Origin: Siansivirga zeaxanthinifaciens CC-SAMT-1
GTDB lineage: Bacteria; Bacteroidota; Bacteroidia; Flavobacteriales; Flavobacteriaceae
Length of the DNA: 37,500 nt
Assembly: GCF_000941055.1 (NCBI RefSeq)
Contig: NZ_CP007202.1
Location: 75,001-112,500, forward strand
Direction: 5' to 3'
Under the pieces are notes generated by a model. The model saw nothing but the letters and a program-made list of their open reading frames with translations. It was not told the DNA's origin and searched no databases. How positions within the stretch are numbered: position 1 is the first letter of the stretch; every line of letters begins with the position of its first letter. Positions 16,257 through 23,483 of the stretch are shown here, piece by piece. A program made the position numbers and the translations under genes.

Positions 16257-17171
16257 CTAGTTTATTGTTTGTAAATTTTTCTTTTTTAGTAGGACATTCA
16301 TACCTTTAATTCCTTGTAAACCGCCTGTATGAATGGCCAAAATTTTAGAGTGCTTCGGAAAAAATCCTTTTTCTATTAAATAACATATACCAAACATCAT
16401 TTTTCCTGTGTACACCGGATCTAAAGGCACATTAAAATCGCTTTTGAAGCGGTTTATAAATGAAATTAATTCAGAATTCACCTTGGCATAACCCCCAAAA
16501 TGATAATCGGTAATTAACTGCCAATTAGATTTGGTTACAAATTTACTAATATCCTTGCTTAAAAAATCGCCTTTTAACGCAGGAAAACCTAAAATTTGTT
16601 GCTGCTCGCCAGAACTGTTTATTATTCCCGAAATTGTACCGCCCGTTCCAACGGCTGTACAAACAAAATCGAAGTGTTCTTTATCGTTTTTGGTTAAAAT
16701 TTCCTCACAGCCTTGAATGGCTAAAGCATTTGTTCCGCCCTCTGGTATCAAATAAAAATCACCAAATGCATGCTTTAAATCATCTAAAAATCCAGAAGTA
16801 GTTTTTAACTTATAATCGGTTCTGGAAACAAACCTAAACTCCATGCCACATTGCTTTGCAAACCATAAGGTTGGATTATTATGTATTTGAGATTCTAATT
16901 CGTCGCCTCTAATAATCCCAATGGTTTTAAAACCATATAATTGCCCTACCGACGCCACAGCTGCTATATGATTAGAAAAAGCACCACCAAACGTTAATAA
17001 GGTTTTTTTATCTTCTTTTTGAGCTTCAAGAATATTATACTTTAATTTTCTGTATTTATTGCCCGAAACAAAATCATGTATAGCATCTTCACGCTTTAAA
17101 ACCAACTCTAAATTCCATGTATTAGGAATATCAATGGTTACATTTTTTATATTTTCGAGGTTAAAATTCAT
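16257..17171 (-). CDS. PLP enzyme of the ACC deaminase / D-cysteine desulfhydrase family
   Basis: This 304-residue protein belongs to the tryptophan-synthase-beta fold (fold type II) PLP enzymes. The probable PLP lysine is K39 in FVSGNKYRKLKYN, matching GNKxRKL of ACC deaminase and DcyD. The cofactor-stacking GGAFSNHIAAVAS and the phosphate loop CTAVGTGGTISGI are intact. Family members release ammonia and pyruvate (from D-cysteine, with sulfide) or 2-oxobutanoate (from ACC). Which substrate is used cannot be decided from the sequence; it is somewhat shorter than typical DcyD or ACC deaminase (about 330). Its start overlaps the end of the HExxH gene by 11 bases. Confidence 0.88.
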   Translation of the reverse strand: MNFNLENIKNVTIDIPNTWNLELVLKREDAIHDFVSGNKYRKLKYNILEAQKEDKKTLLTFGGAFSNHIAAVASVGQLYGFKTIGIIRGDELESQIHNNPTLWFAKQCGMEFRFVSRTDYKLKTTSGFLDDLKHAFGDFYLIPEGGTNALAIQGCEEILTKNDKEHFDFVCTAVGTGGTISGIINSSGEQQQILGFPALKGDFLSKDISKFVTKSNWQLITDYHFGGYAKVNSELISFINRFKSDFNVPLDPVYTGKMMFGICYLIEKGFFPKHSKILAIHTGGLQGIKGMNVLLKKKNLQTIN

Positions 17172-17499
17172 GGTTGCGAAGATACTTTAAAAATCTCCAA
17201 AAGCCTCTGTGTTTTAAATATTCTAAATCCATTTCGTGCGTATAGGCTTCACGCTCGAAAGAGATATTTTTATACGCCAAATGCCAGTTTCTATATGTAT
17301 AAAGCTTTATTAAAAACTCCAAACCATACCAAACATAAAAAGGAAACACCAAAAGTTCTATCTGTTGTTGTAAATGAATTTTTTCATGATTTACAAAAAC
17401 ACGATTCTTAGATAATTGTTTATCATTTACAAAAATAAACGGAAAAATAGCCATTCCAGAATAGCCTTTCGGGACCAAATATTTAGAAAATAAAATCAT
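17161..17499 (-). CDS. Small HExxH protein, possible zinc metallopeptidase
   Basis: This 112-residue protein is not one I can assign to a named family. It contains HEKIH (38-42), a perfect HExxH zincin motif, in VNHEKIHLQQQ, and 40 residues later FEREAYTHE (81-89), where E82 or E84 could be the third zinc ligand as in gluzincins. A hydrophobic segment (about 48-64, ELLVFPFYVWYGLEFLI) between them may embed it in or against the membrane. There is no signal peptide. It is the first gene of the operon leading to the desulfhydrase, glucosaminidase and hemL, and overlaps the next gene by 11 bases. Peptidase activity is an inference from the motif only. Confidence 0.65.
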   Translation of the reverse strand: MILFSKYLVPKGYSGMAIFPFIFVNDKQLSKNRVFVNHEKIHLQQQIELLVFPFYVWYGLEFLIKLYTYRNWHLAYKNISFEREAYTHEMDLEYLKHRGFWRFLKYLRNHEF

Positions 17500-17524
17500 G
17501 ATTTAGTGCTTTCAAAAATCATCC

Positions 17525-17542
17525 CAAAATACATTATCTTTG
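17525..17542. promoter_or_regulatory. Two close -7-like boxes of a divergent promoter
   Basis: On the plus strand TATCTTTG (17535-17542) is a full TAnnTTTG box, seven bases before the DUF5522 ATG at 17550, with TTTC at 17510-17513 as a possible -33. On the minus strand TATTTTG (17525-17531), one base short of consensus, precedes the operon that starts at 17499. Only 50 bases separate the two start codons, so RNA polymerase binding on the two sides may be mutually exclusive. Confidence 0.4.
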
Positions 17543-17549
17543 TATTTAT

Positions 17550-17726
17550 ATGAAAAAAATAATACCCGTAGAAGCAGGCGATTTTTATTTAACCCCAGAA
17601 GGCTACCGATGTTTTACAGAACAATACCACTTAAAAAGAGGCTATTGTTGCGAAAGTGGTTGCAGACATTGCCCTTATGGTTTCAATAAAAAAACAAATG
17701 CCATAAAAAAGAAAACATCATCTTAA
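17550..17726 (+). CDS. DUF5522 small cysteine-rich protein (58 aa)
   Basis: The short gene encodes MKKIIPVEAGDFYLTPEGYR followed by a cluster YCCESGCRHCPYGF (32-45) with four Cys and one His, then a Lys-rich tail. This CC-x3-C-x2-C signature with the leading LTPEGY strand is that of DUF5522 (PF17653), a small family of unknown function whose cysteines suggest zinc or iron-sulfur binding. It is cytoplasmic by the absence of a signal. It is transcribed divergently from the HExxH-hemL operon and stands alone; the next gene begins 68 bases downstream. Confidence 0.85.
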   Translation: MKKIIPVEAGDFYLTPEGYRCFTEQYHLKRGYCCESGCRHCPYGFNKKTNAIKKKTSS

Positions 17727-17794
17727 CAAACTTTTAGATAGTATTGGTATGATTATTGTTGATTTATAATTGATTAACTAATTTAAAAAGCGCT

Positions 17795-18361
17795 ATGAAA
17801 AAAATACTAAAATTTTTGCCGCTACTTGCCTTACTTGTTATTGTTTCGTCATGCTCGTCTGTAAGAGTAGCAACCGATTACGATAAAAAAGCCGATTTTA
17901 ATTCATATAAAACATTTGCTTTTTTTAAAACAGGAATAGATAAAGCTGAAATAAGCGATTTAGATAAGCGAAGAATTTTACGTGCTATTGAAGCCGAATT
18001 ACTCGCCAAAGGATTTACAAAATCTGATAATCCCGATTTATTAATAAGTTTATTTACAAAATCGAATCAACGTGTAGATGTTTACAACAACTACTGGGGC
18101 ATGGGCGCCTGGGGATGGGGCGGCTTCGGTCCGTGGGGAGGTTTTGGTCCTGGTTGGGGCTGGGGTTGGAATCAGCCTAGTGTTTCCACAAGTACCCAAG
18201 GCGTTTTATATATAGACTTGATTGATGCCAACAAAAAAGAACTGGTTTGGCAAGGTATGGGAACCGGTTTCTTATCTCAAAATATGGAACAAAAAGAAGA
18301 ACGTATAAAAGAATTTGTTTCTAAAATACTAGAGAAATATCCTCCGGAAATCAAAAAATAA
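17795..18361 (+). CDS. DUF4136 lipoprotein
   Basis: This 188-residue lipoprotein has its lipobox at VSSC (Cys20). The family DUF4136 (PF13590) is shown by VRVATDYDKKADFNSYKTFAF, RRILRAIEAELLAKGFTKSDNPDLLIS and the C-terminal GVLYIDLIDANKKELVWQGMG followed by KEERIKEFVSKILEKYPP. Between the two halves is a low-complexity Gly/Trp insert (about 98-126, WGWGGFGPWGGFGPGWGWGW) that is longer than the conserved fold needs. Envelope location is clear; function is unknown. A terminator shared with the convergent crotonase gene follows directly. Confidence 0.9.
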   Translation: MKKILKFLPLLALLVIVSSCSSVRVATDYDKKADFNSYKTFAFFKTGIDKAEISDLDKRRILRAIEAELLAKGFTKSDNPDLLISLFTKSNQRVDVYNNYWGMGAWGWGGFGPWGGFGPGWGWGWNQPSVSTSTQGVLYIDLIDANKKELVWQGMGTGFLSQNMEQKEERIKEFVSKILEKYPPEIKK

Positions 18362-18366
18362 AGCAT

Positions 18367-18397
18367 AAAAAAAGCAACTTTAAAAGTTGCTTTTTTT
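18367..18397. terminator. Bidirectional terminator between DUF4136 and crotonase genes
   Basis: AAAAAAAGCAACTTT (18367-18381) pairs with AAAGTTGCTTTTTTT (18383-18397). A7/T7 runs on both flanks let it work for both convergent genes; it starts six bases after one stop and ends three bases before the other. Confidence 0.9.
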
Positions 18398-18399
18398 AT

Positions 18400-19152
18400 T
18401 TAACTAAATCGCTTTAAGGTGTTTTTAGTAAAATCACTCAAAACAAGTTCGCCGCTTATTTTTGCGCGCTCTGCAAGGAGTGTGTCCCAGTTTTCGGTAC
18501 CTTGCCAAAACACTTGTTTCATTTGTTTCAAAGCTTCCGGATTATAACTACTTAATGTTTCGGCTAATGTTTTAACGGCATCCTGTAAGGCTTCGGCTGT
18601 TTCTAAAACCTCCGAATAAAGTCCTTTGTTTTTTGCCCATTCCGCCGAAAAAAATGTATCGGCTTTAATGGTCATTTCCGAAGTGGCAGCAATACCTATT
18701 TTTCGTGTAACAGCAGGCTCTATAACAAATGGCCCAATACCAATGCTCAATTCGCTTAATTTAACAGAGGCGTATGTCGAAGCTAAACAGTAATCGGTAG
18801 CAGCAGCTAAACCAACGCCGCCGCCAACAGCTTTACCTTGCACACAACCAATAATTATTTTAGGACTTTTTCGCATGGCATTTATAACCTTTGCAAAACC
18901 AGAGAAAAAGGTTTCACCTGTTATTTTATCGTTTATGGTTATTAATTCATTAAAACTCGCCCCTGCGCAAAAGGTTCTATTGCCCGCACTTTTTAAAACA
19001 ATAACCTGAATGCCATCGTTGGTTCCGGCATCATGAATTTTTGTTTTAAGTTCTGCTAGAACGTCGCTAGGCATAGCATTATGATTGGGATGAAAAAACT
19101 CTATATATCCAACTTTATTTTCGATATGAAGGTTTACGTATGGCGCTTCCAT
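18400..19152 (-). CDS. Enoyl-CoA hydratase/isomerase family protein (crotonase)
   Basis: This 250-residue cytoplasmic enzyme has the crotonase fold. Visible are the first oxyanion-hole segment FCAGASFNEL (61-70), the second, GKAVGGGVGLAAATDYCLAS (106-125), and candidate catalytic acids E134 in KLSELSIGIGPF and E145 in VIEPAVTRKIG, which match the two-Glu arrangement of hydratases. It probably hydrates a 2-enoyl-CoA in fatty-acid or branched-chain amino-acid breakdown, perhaps as a methylglutaconyl-CoA hydratase-like enzyme; the substrate is not decidable here. It is monocistronic between two convergent or divergent neighbours. Confidence 0.92.
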   Translation of the reverse strand: MEAPYVNLHIENKVGYIEFFHPNHNAMPSDVLAELKTKIHDAGTNDGIQVIVLKSAGNRTFCAGASFNELITINDKITGETFFSGFAKVINAMRKSPKIIIGCVQGKAVGGGVGLAAATDYCLASTYASVKLSELSIGIGPFVIEPAVTRKIGIAATSEMTIKADTFFSAEWAKNKGLYSEVLETAEALQDAVKTLAETLSSYNPEALKQMKQVFWQGTENWDTLLAERAKISGELVLSDFTKNTLKRFS

Positions 19153-19225
19153 AAAATTTATAAGAAAAATTTAAAAGTTGAAGATACATAAATTTTTAAT
19201 GAAACCTTATGCAATAAATGTTACC

Positions 19226-19254
19226 TTGCAAATTAAAAATTATAGAGTAATTTG
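19226..19254 (+). promoter_or_regulatory. Promoter of the rhodanese gene
   Basis: TTG at 19226-19228 (-33) and TAATTTG at 19248-19254 (-7, one base short of TAnnTTTG) are 19 bases apart, the usual Bacteroidota spacing, and end 15 bases before the ATG at 19270. Confidence 0.45.
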
Positions 19255-19269
19255 TAAAAAAATAAAACT

Positions 19270-19575
19270 ATGGGATTATTAGATTTTCTATTTGGCAAAA
19301 AACAAGCTAAGATTAAAGATTTTCAAACAAGAGGCGCTATTATTTTAGATGTTAGAACTCCAGGAGAATACCAACAAGGTGCTATTCCTGGTTCGAAAAA
19401 CATACCGTTACAAAATTTAAACTCTAAAGTTTCTGAAATTAAAAAACTAAAAAAACCAGTAATTACTTGTTGTGCCAGTGGTGTGCGATCTGCAAGTGCT
19501 GCCGCCATTTTAAATAGCAATGGTATTGAGGCAATGAACGGTGGTGGTTGGTTTAGTTTAAGTAAAAAACTATAA
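19270..19575 (+). CDS. Single-domain rhodanese
   Basis: This 101-residue soluble protein is one rhodanese domain (PF00581): GAIILDVRTPGEYQQGAIPGSKNIPL (22-47) and the active loop CCASGVRS (67-74), where C68 heads the CxxGxR loop and would carry the persulfide; C67 next to it is a second thiol. It resembles PspE/GlpE-like sulfurtransferases of the cytoplasm. The specific sulfur acceptor is unknown. The gene has a recognisable promoter, and its stop codon overlaps the end of the convergent DUF4230 gene by six bases. Confidence 0.93.
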   Translation: MGLLDFLFGKKQAKIKDFQTRGAIILDVRTPGEYQQGAIPGSKNIPLQNLNSKVSEIKKLKKPVITCCASGVRSASAAAILNSNGIEAMNGGGWFSLSKKL

Positions 19576-20184
19576 TTTTATTTTTTGAAATTCGTCTGTT
19601 TTTGAAATGGTGGTATTGTTAAACTGCAACTTCCACCCCATCGAATTGGTTAAAATATAAAACTTAGAAAGCTCGCTTATTAATCGGTTTTTAGCATTTG
19701 CTTTTAAATCTGATGCTTCCAGTTTTTTTAATAACGATGCTTTTACCTTTTTCTTAATATTGTTATAATCGTTGGCTTCAAAAGGATTCAAATAATCGGC
19801 TTGAATATCGTAATATTCTAAATCTGGACTTACTTTTATTTCTTCTTTAGGAATACTAACAATGGTTAAGGTTTTAGTGGACTCATCTATTTTAAATTCA
19901 ACTTTACTTAAGTCGTATGCAATGGTTACATCGGCATTAACAACCACCAAGGCTTTTTTATCTGAAGTTAGAAAATTTCCTAAAAGTTCTTTAGAATGTT
20001 TGTATGTAAAAACTTCACTAAAATGGCCTTCAGTTACAATTAACTTACCTACATTCTGTATTTGTTCCTGAATAAGCATGGAACTTTCTTGAAGCTCTAT
20101 CTTATTGTTTTTTTGTTCGCTACAATATTTAAATGTAAACAAGATGACTAAGGTGACTACAACACCAAAAAGAATTTTTCGCAT
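19570..20184 (-). CDS. DUF4230 membrane-anchored protein
   Basis: This 204-residue protein has an N-terminal signal-anchor (RKILFGVVVTLVILFTFKYC) and then the DUF4230 domain (PF14014): ESSMLIQEQIQNVGKLIVTEGHFSEVFTY, LVVVNADVTIAYDLSKVEF, TLTIVSIPKEEIKVSPDLEYYDIQ and a C-terminal helical part. Members are widespread small envelope proteins without a known role. The bulk should face the periplasm. Its 3' end overlaps the rhodanese gene by six bases tail to tail, leaving no room for a separate terminator on either side. Confidence 0.88.
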   Translation of the reverse strand: MRKILFGVVVTLVILFTFKYCSEQKNNKIELQESSMLIQEQIQNVGKLIVTEGHFSEVFTYKHSKELLGNFLTSDKKALVVVNADVTIAYDLSKVEFKIDESTKTLTIVSIPKEEIKVSPDLEYYDIQADYLNPFEANDYNNIKKKVKASLLKKLEASDLKANAKNRLISELSKFYILTNSMGWKLQFNNTTISKTDEFQKIKL

Positions 20185-20229
20185 ACACTAATGTATAAAT
20201 ATTTAGTAATATGAAGATGAATTAAGGGC

Positions 20230-20276
20230 AAAAAAAAAACATTAGTTTGCTTCGACATAAGAAGTCTAACTAATGT
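20230..20276 (-). terminator. Terminator of the kinase/response-regulator operon
   Basis: ACATTAGTT (20239-20247) pairs perfectly with AACTAATGT (20268-20276), with a CTTC/GAAG inner stem. On the minus strand the stem is followed by T10 (A-run 20230-20239), so it ends minus-strand transcription from the operon at 20353-23239. Confidence 0.85.
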
Positions 20277-20295
20277 AAAATTAACTAATTCTAAC

Positions 20296-20343
20296 ACAGT
20301 CAAAATTAATTATTTTATGACTGTTTCATGTAAAATTAACATG
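20296..20343. other. Two further small hairpins in the 3' region of the operon
   Basis: ACAGTCA (20296-20302) pairs with TGACTGT (20318-20324), and TCATGT (20327-20332) with ACATGA, between the response-regulator stop and its terminator. Neither has a T-tract; they may be 3' UTR stabilising structures. Confidence 0.35.
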
Positions 20344-20352
20344 ACCTGTTTG

Positions 20353-21003
20353 TTATATTATGTTATTTCTTTTGGCTTTTTCTACAGCTTCTAATTTATT
20401 ATGAACCTGTAATTTTTTATAAATATTTTCAATATGTTTTCTAATGGTTCCAGATGATAAAAATAAATTATCGGCAATAACATTATAACTTAACCCAGTA
20501 CTTAACTGCTCTAAAACCTGAACCTCACGATCGGTAAGTTTTATAATTTCCTGATTTTCTGAAGCATTAAAACTAATAGGATTTCGAAGTAATTTTAAAG
20601 TTTTCAATGCTATTGAAGGCGTCATGGCAGCACCACCGTTTAATGTTTCGTAAATACCTTCACATAAATCTTTTGCATTCACTTCCTTTAATAAATAGCC
20701 ATCGGCACCTGCTTTAATGGCGTTAAATATGTGCTCGTCATTATCAAAAACAGTAAGCATAATTATTTTTATATGCGGATATTTTTGTTTTACAATCCCT
20801 GTGGTTTCAATACCATTTAATACAGGCATTTCTATATCCATTAAAATAACATCGATATTATGATTGTTTTCTAATTGATTTAATAAATCGGAGCCATTTA
20901 ATGCCGTAAACTTAATTTCTAAATCGTCAAAAAAAGACAACTTTTCTTTTACCGCGTTTATTAAAAATGAATTGTCATCAACTATAGCAATTTTTTTATT
21001 CAT
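20353..21003 (-). CDS. NarL/FixJ-type response regulator
   Basis: This 216-residue protein has a receiver domain (1-120) with acidic D9/D10 in IVDDNSF, phosphoacceptor D56 in VILMDIEMPVLNG, the switch Thr in IIMLTVF and Lys in GYLLKE. A LuxR-type helix-turn-helix follows (about 150-216): LTDREVQVLEQLSTGLSYNVIADNLFLSSGTIRKHIENIYKKLQVHNK. It should bind DNA when phosphorylated by the kinase encoded four bases upstream, and controls unknown targets. The tight spacing indicates translational coupling with the kinase. Confidence 0.95.
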   Translation of the reverse strand: MNKKIAIVDDNSFLINAVKEKLSFFDDLEIKFTALNGSDLLNQLENNHNIDVILMDIEMPVLNGIETTGIVKQKYPHIKIIMLTVFDNDEHIFNAIKAGADGYLLKEVNAKDLCEGIYETLNGGAAMTPSIALKTLKLLRNPISFNASENQEIIKLTDREVQVLEQLSTGLSYNVIADNLFLSSGTIRKHIENIYKKLQVHNKLEAVEKAKRNNII

Positions 21004-21007
21004 ATAA

Positions 21008-22948
21008 TTATAAGCTTAAATGAATTTTTGTTCCCTGATCTTTTGTACTTTCTATTTGTACCACCGCCCCTATATCGGCAGCACGTTTTTTTATATTATT
21101 AAGTCCATTGCCTAACGAGACCTCTTCCATATTAAACCCAATACCATCATCTATAATTGAAATACTAATATGATGGTTTTCGGAAGTAAAACGAACCTCA
21201 ATATTTGATGCATTGGCATATTTTAATGCATTATTTATAGCTTCTTGAATAATTCTATAAATGCTCATGCCTTGCACCGAGGTAAACAAATAATTGTTGG
21301 ATAAATTGGTGTTTAGATGAAACTTAAAATTAATTTTATTTGAAGCTATGTGAGCTTTATCTAAAAAATTTGAAATGCGAACTTGCAAATCTTCCAGCGT
21401 GATTTCGCTCTTATTCATCGCCCAAATAGTGTCTCGCAATTCGTTTATGGTTTCTTTAGTAAAAGCGCTTATACCACTTAACTTATTGGTTAATTTTTCG
21501 TTGGTTATTTTAAAACCATACTGCAAATTGTCGATAGACGAGATAATAAAAGTTAATTGCGCTCCAATATTATCGTGTAAATCTCTCGAAATTCTTAAGC
21601 GTTGCTCCTGGAGTTTGTTTTGAGTTTCAATTTTAATCAAGGCTTCTTTTAATTGACCTTCTTTTTTTAATTGAATGTTTTTTAATTTTTGCTGATTAAA
21701 CAATAAATATCCTAAAACACCAATCACAAGAGCCAGAATTAGTAGTCCGATAATTTGCGTATTTTTTTGATTTATATTGAGTTCTTTCTCTGCAATTTCT
21801 GCTCGTTGGGTTAGAATTTCTTTTTGTTTTTTTTCTGATTCGTATTTAGTTTCTAACTCATAAATGGTTTTGGTTTTTTCAATCTCGAATAAACTATCTT
21901 TTGCTTGCGCATACTTAATATGATTGTTGTAAGCACTTTTATAATCTTTGGTAAGAGCGTCTATTTTAGCTAATTGTTTTAAAGCAGGCACTTTAAATTC
22001 TTTAAAATTATTGGCTTCAATAATTTGTAAAGCATTAGAAAGTTCGGTTTTAGCTAATTCATATTCCTTATTAATTGTGTAATTATTAGCTAATGCAATT
22101 TGAGTTCTTGCGAGTTCGTATAAGTTATTATCGGCTTTAAAACTTGAAATAGCCGATAAAAAATTAGATCTGGCTTTGGTGTGCTGTTTCAAACTATCCT
22201 GCGCAATGGCTATGTTAGCCTGCATGTAAGGTAGGTATCTGGAATAGCCCAAATTGGAATACAAAACCTTTGCTTTCTCCGAATATTTAATAGATGTCTC
22301 ATACTCTAAAGTATACAACAAAACCGAACCAATATTACCTGTTATAATGGCTTCGCCAATTTCAAAATTATGTTCTTTGTAAATATTTAATGCTTTCTTA
22401 TAGTAATCTAAAACCTTCGTATATTCTTTTTGTTTTTTGTAAACAATTCCAATATTAACCAGCGTTGCAGGTACTTTTGTAAAATCTTTAGCGCATTTTT
22501 CGTAAATATTTAAAGCTTTAAAATAATGCTTTAAAGCTATATCGTAATGCCCTTTTGTGTCTTCTAAAATGCCTAAATTGTTGTAAGAATCGGCAATACC
22601 GATAGAATCTTTAATTTTTATTCTTATATCTAAACTCTTTTTATGATTTACTTGAGCACTATCTAATTGTGTGTTTGCCTCGAAAGCTGCTGCTATGTTA
22701 TGATATGACAGGGCAATTAAGGCTTCCTGTTTCAATTTTTTAGATAATTCTAGCGACTTTTTAGCATACCAAAGTGCCGAATCTACCCGTATGTTTCGGT
22801 ACTCCCAGGAAATTTCATTAAATGTTTTTAGAAGTGTGGTATCTTTTTGAATTTTAGAAACCTTCAATAAACTATCTAACTGCTTACTCGTTTGGGATTG
22901 GCCATAAAAAAAAGAAAACAAACAAAAAATAACCAATAACTGCCTCAT
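21008..22948 (-). CDS. TPR-containing sensor histidine kinase
   Basis: The 646-residue kinase has a signal peptide (MRQLLVIFCLFSFFYGQSQ), about six to seven TPR repeats (60-350; YHNIAAAFEANTQLDSA, YNNLGILEDTKGHYDIAL, LVNIGIVYKKQKEYTKVL), a coiled coil (about 355-397), one transmembrane helix (398-417, TQIIGLLILALVIGVLGYLLF), a HisKA_3 dimerisation domain with phospho-His458 in RISRDLHDNIGAQLT, and the ATPase domain with N572 (IIQEAINNALKYA) and DDGIGF (600-605). The TPR region would lie in the periplasm and recognise an unknown signal. It is co-transcribed with the response regulator and with a small membrane protein three bases upstream. Confidence 0.95.
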   Translation of the reverse strand: MRQLLVIFCLFSFFYGQSQTSKQLDSLLKVSKIQKDTTLLKTFNEISWEYRNIRVDSALWYAKKSLELSKKLKQEALIALSYHNIAAAFEANTQLDSAQVNHKKSLDIRIKIKDSIGIADSYNNLGILEDTKGHYDIALKHYFKALNIYEKCAKDFTKVPATLVNIGIVYKKQKEYTKVLDYYKKALNIYKEHNFEIGEAIITGNIGSVLLYTLEYETSIKYSEKAKVLYSNLGYSRYLPYMQANIAIAQDSLKQHTKARSNFLSAISSFKADNNLYELARTQIALANNYTINKEYELAKTELSNALQIIEANNFKEFKVPALKQLAKIDALTKDYKSAYNNHIKYAQAKDSLFEIEKTKTIYELETKYESEKKQKEILTQRAEIAEKELNINQKNTQIIGLLILALVIGVLGYLLFNQQKLKNIQLKKEGQLKEALIKIETQNKLQEQRLRISRDLHDNIGAQLTFIISSIDNLQYGFKITNEKLTNKLSGISAFTKETINELRDTIWAMNKSEITLEDLQVRISNFLDKAHIASNKINFKFHLNTNLSNNYLFTSVQGMSIYRIIQEAINNALKYANASNIEVRFTSENHHISISIIDDGIGFNMEEVSLGNGLNNIKKRAADIGAVVQIESTKDQGTKIHLSL

Positions 22949-22951
22949 AAA

Positions 22952-23239
22952 TTATTTGTAAAGAAGTTCTAAAATTAATTTATGTAATACTATAAATTCT
23001 TTATTTAAAGTAAATAATCTGTTTATTAAATTTTGATGAAAATCTTCAAGCAGTTCAATATGCTGGTTATTATTTTTTAATCTTAGAGTTTCTAGTTTAA
23101 GATGCTGTTCTATTTCAAGCGTATTTTCACAAAACACCTTTTTTAAACCCCAGGTTTCTCTTGTGGTTTTAATTATAAAACCAACAAAAACCACAGGCAA
23201 AATAATGGTAATGATTGTAAATAACTGATTAAAATCCAT
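22952..23239 (-). CDS. Small membrane coiled-coil protein in the kinase operon
   Basis: This 95-residue protein has one N-terminal transmembrane helix (about 6-24, LFTIITIILPVVFVGFIIK) followed by a helical, charged stretch (about 38-95: ENTLEIEQHLKLETLRLKNN, then LLEDFHQNLINRLFTLNKE) that looks like a coiled coil. I do not recognise a family. It is the first gene of the operon, ending three bases before the TPR kinase. The context suggests an accessory or regulatory partner of the kinase; that is inference only. The upstream region contains TAGTTTTT as a weak -7-like box. Confidence 0.6.
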   Translation of the reverse strand: MDFNQLFTIITIILPVVFVGFIIKTTRETWGLKKVFCENTLEIEQHLKLETLRLKNNNQHIELLEDFHQNLINRLFTLNKEFIVLHKLILELLYK

Positions 23240-23287
23240 TGAACACGTTTTTAAAATTAAGAAAAACTAACCTTTAAAAAATGATAT

Positions 23288-23337
23288 AAAAAAACATCAA
23301 TAACATATCAGTTTGACTGATAATATTACTGATGTTT
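23288..23337 (-). terminator. Hairpin with minus-strand T-run in 23240-23483
   Basis: AAACATCA (23292-23299) pairs with TGATGTTT (23330-23337), and ATATCAG with CTGATA around TTTGA inside. On the minus strand a T7 run follows (A's at 23288-23294), so it would stop leftward transcription, perhaps read-through from the PQQ-like gene, before the kinase operon. Confidence 0.6.
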
Positions 23338-23423
23338 CTGAATTTGAACTGATTAATAGCATAATAAATATAACCTAATATGTTTGATTTTGTATAAATA
23401 TTCGACAAAATGTTGAAAAAGAA

Positions 23424-23458
23424 GATTAAGCGCAATAAATAAAATATTACGCCTAATC
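23424..23458 (-). terminator. Terminator of the PQQ-like propeller gene
   Basis: The two arms 23424-23437 and 23445-23458 pair over 14 positions on the minus strand, with two G-U wobbles that become mismatches on the plus strand. This assigns the structure to minus-strand RNA. A T-rich CTTCTTTTTC follows. It begins 26 bases after the stop of the gene at 23484. Confidence 0.75.
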
Positions 23459-23483
23459 AAACAAATCTCAACAACAAGATTTA

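Noticed and set aside
20230..20239. A10 homopolymer as a phase-variation tract
   Set aside because: It is the T-run of a terminator in non-coding DNA, and the other long A-run (11796-11805) is also intergenic; neither is in a coding frame.
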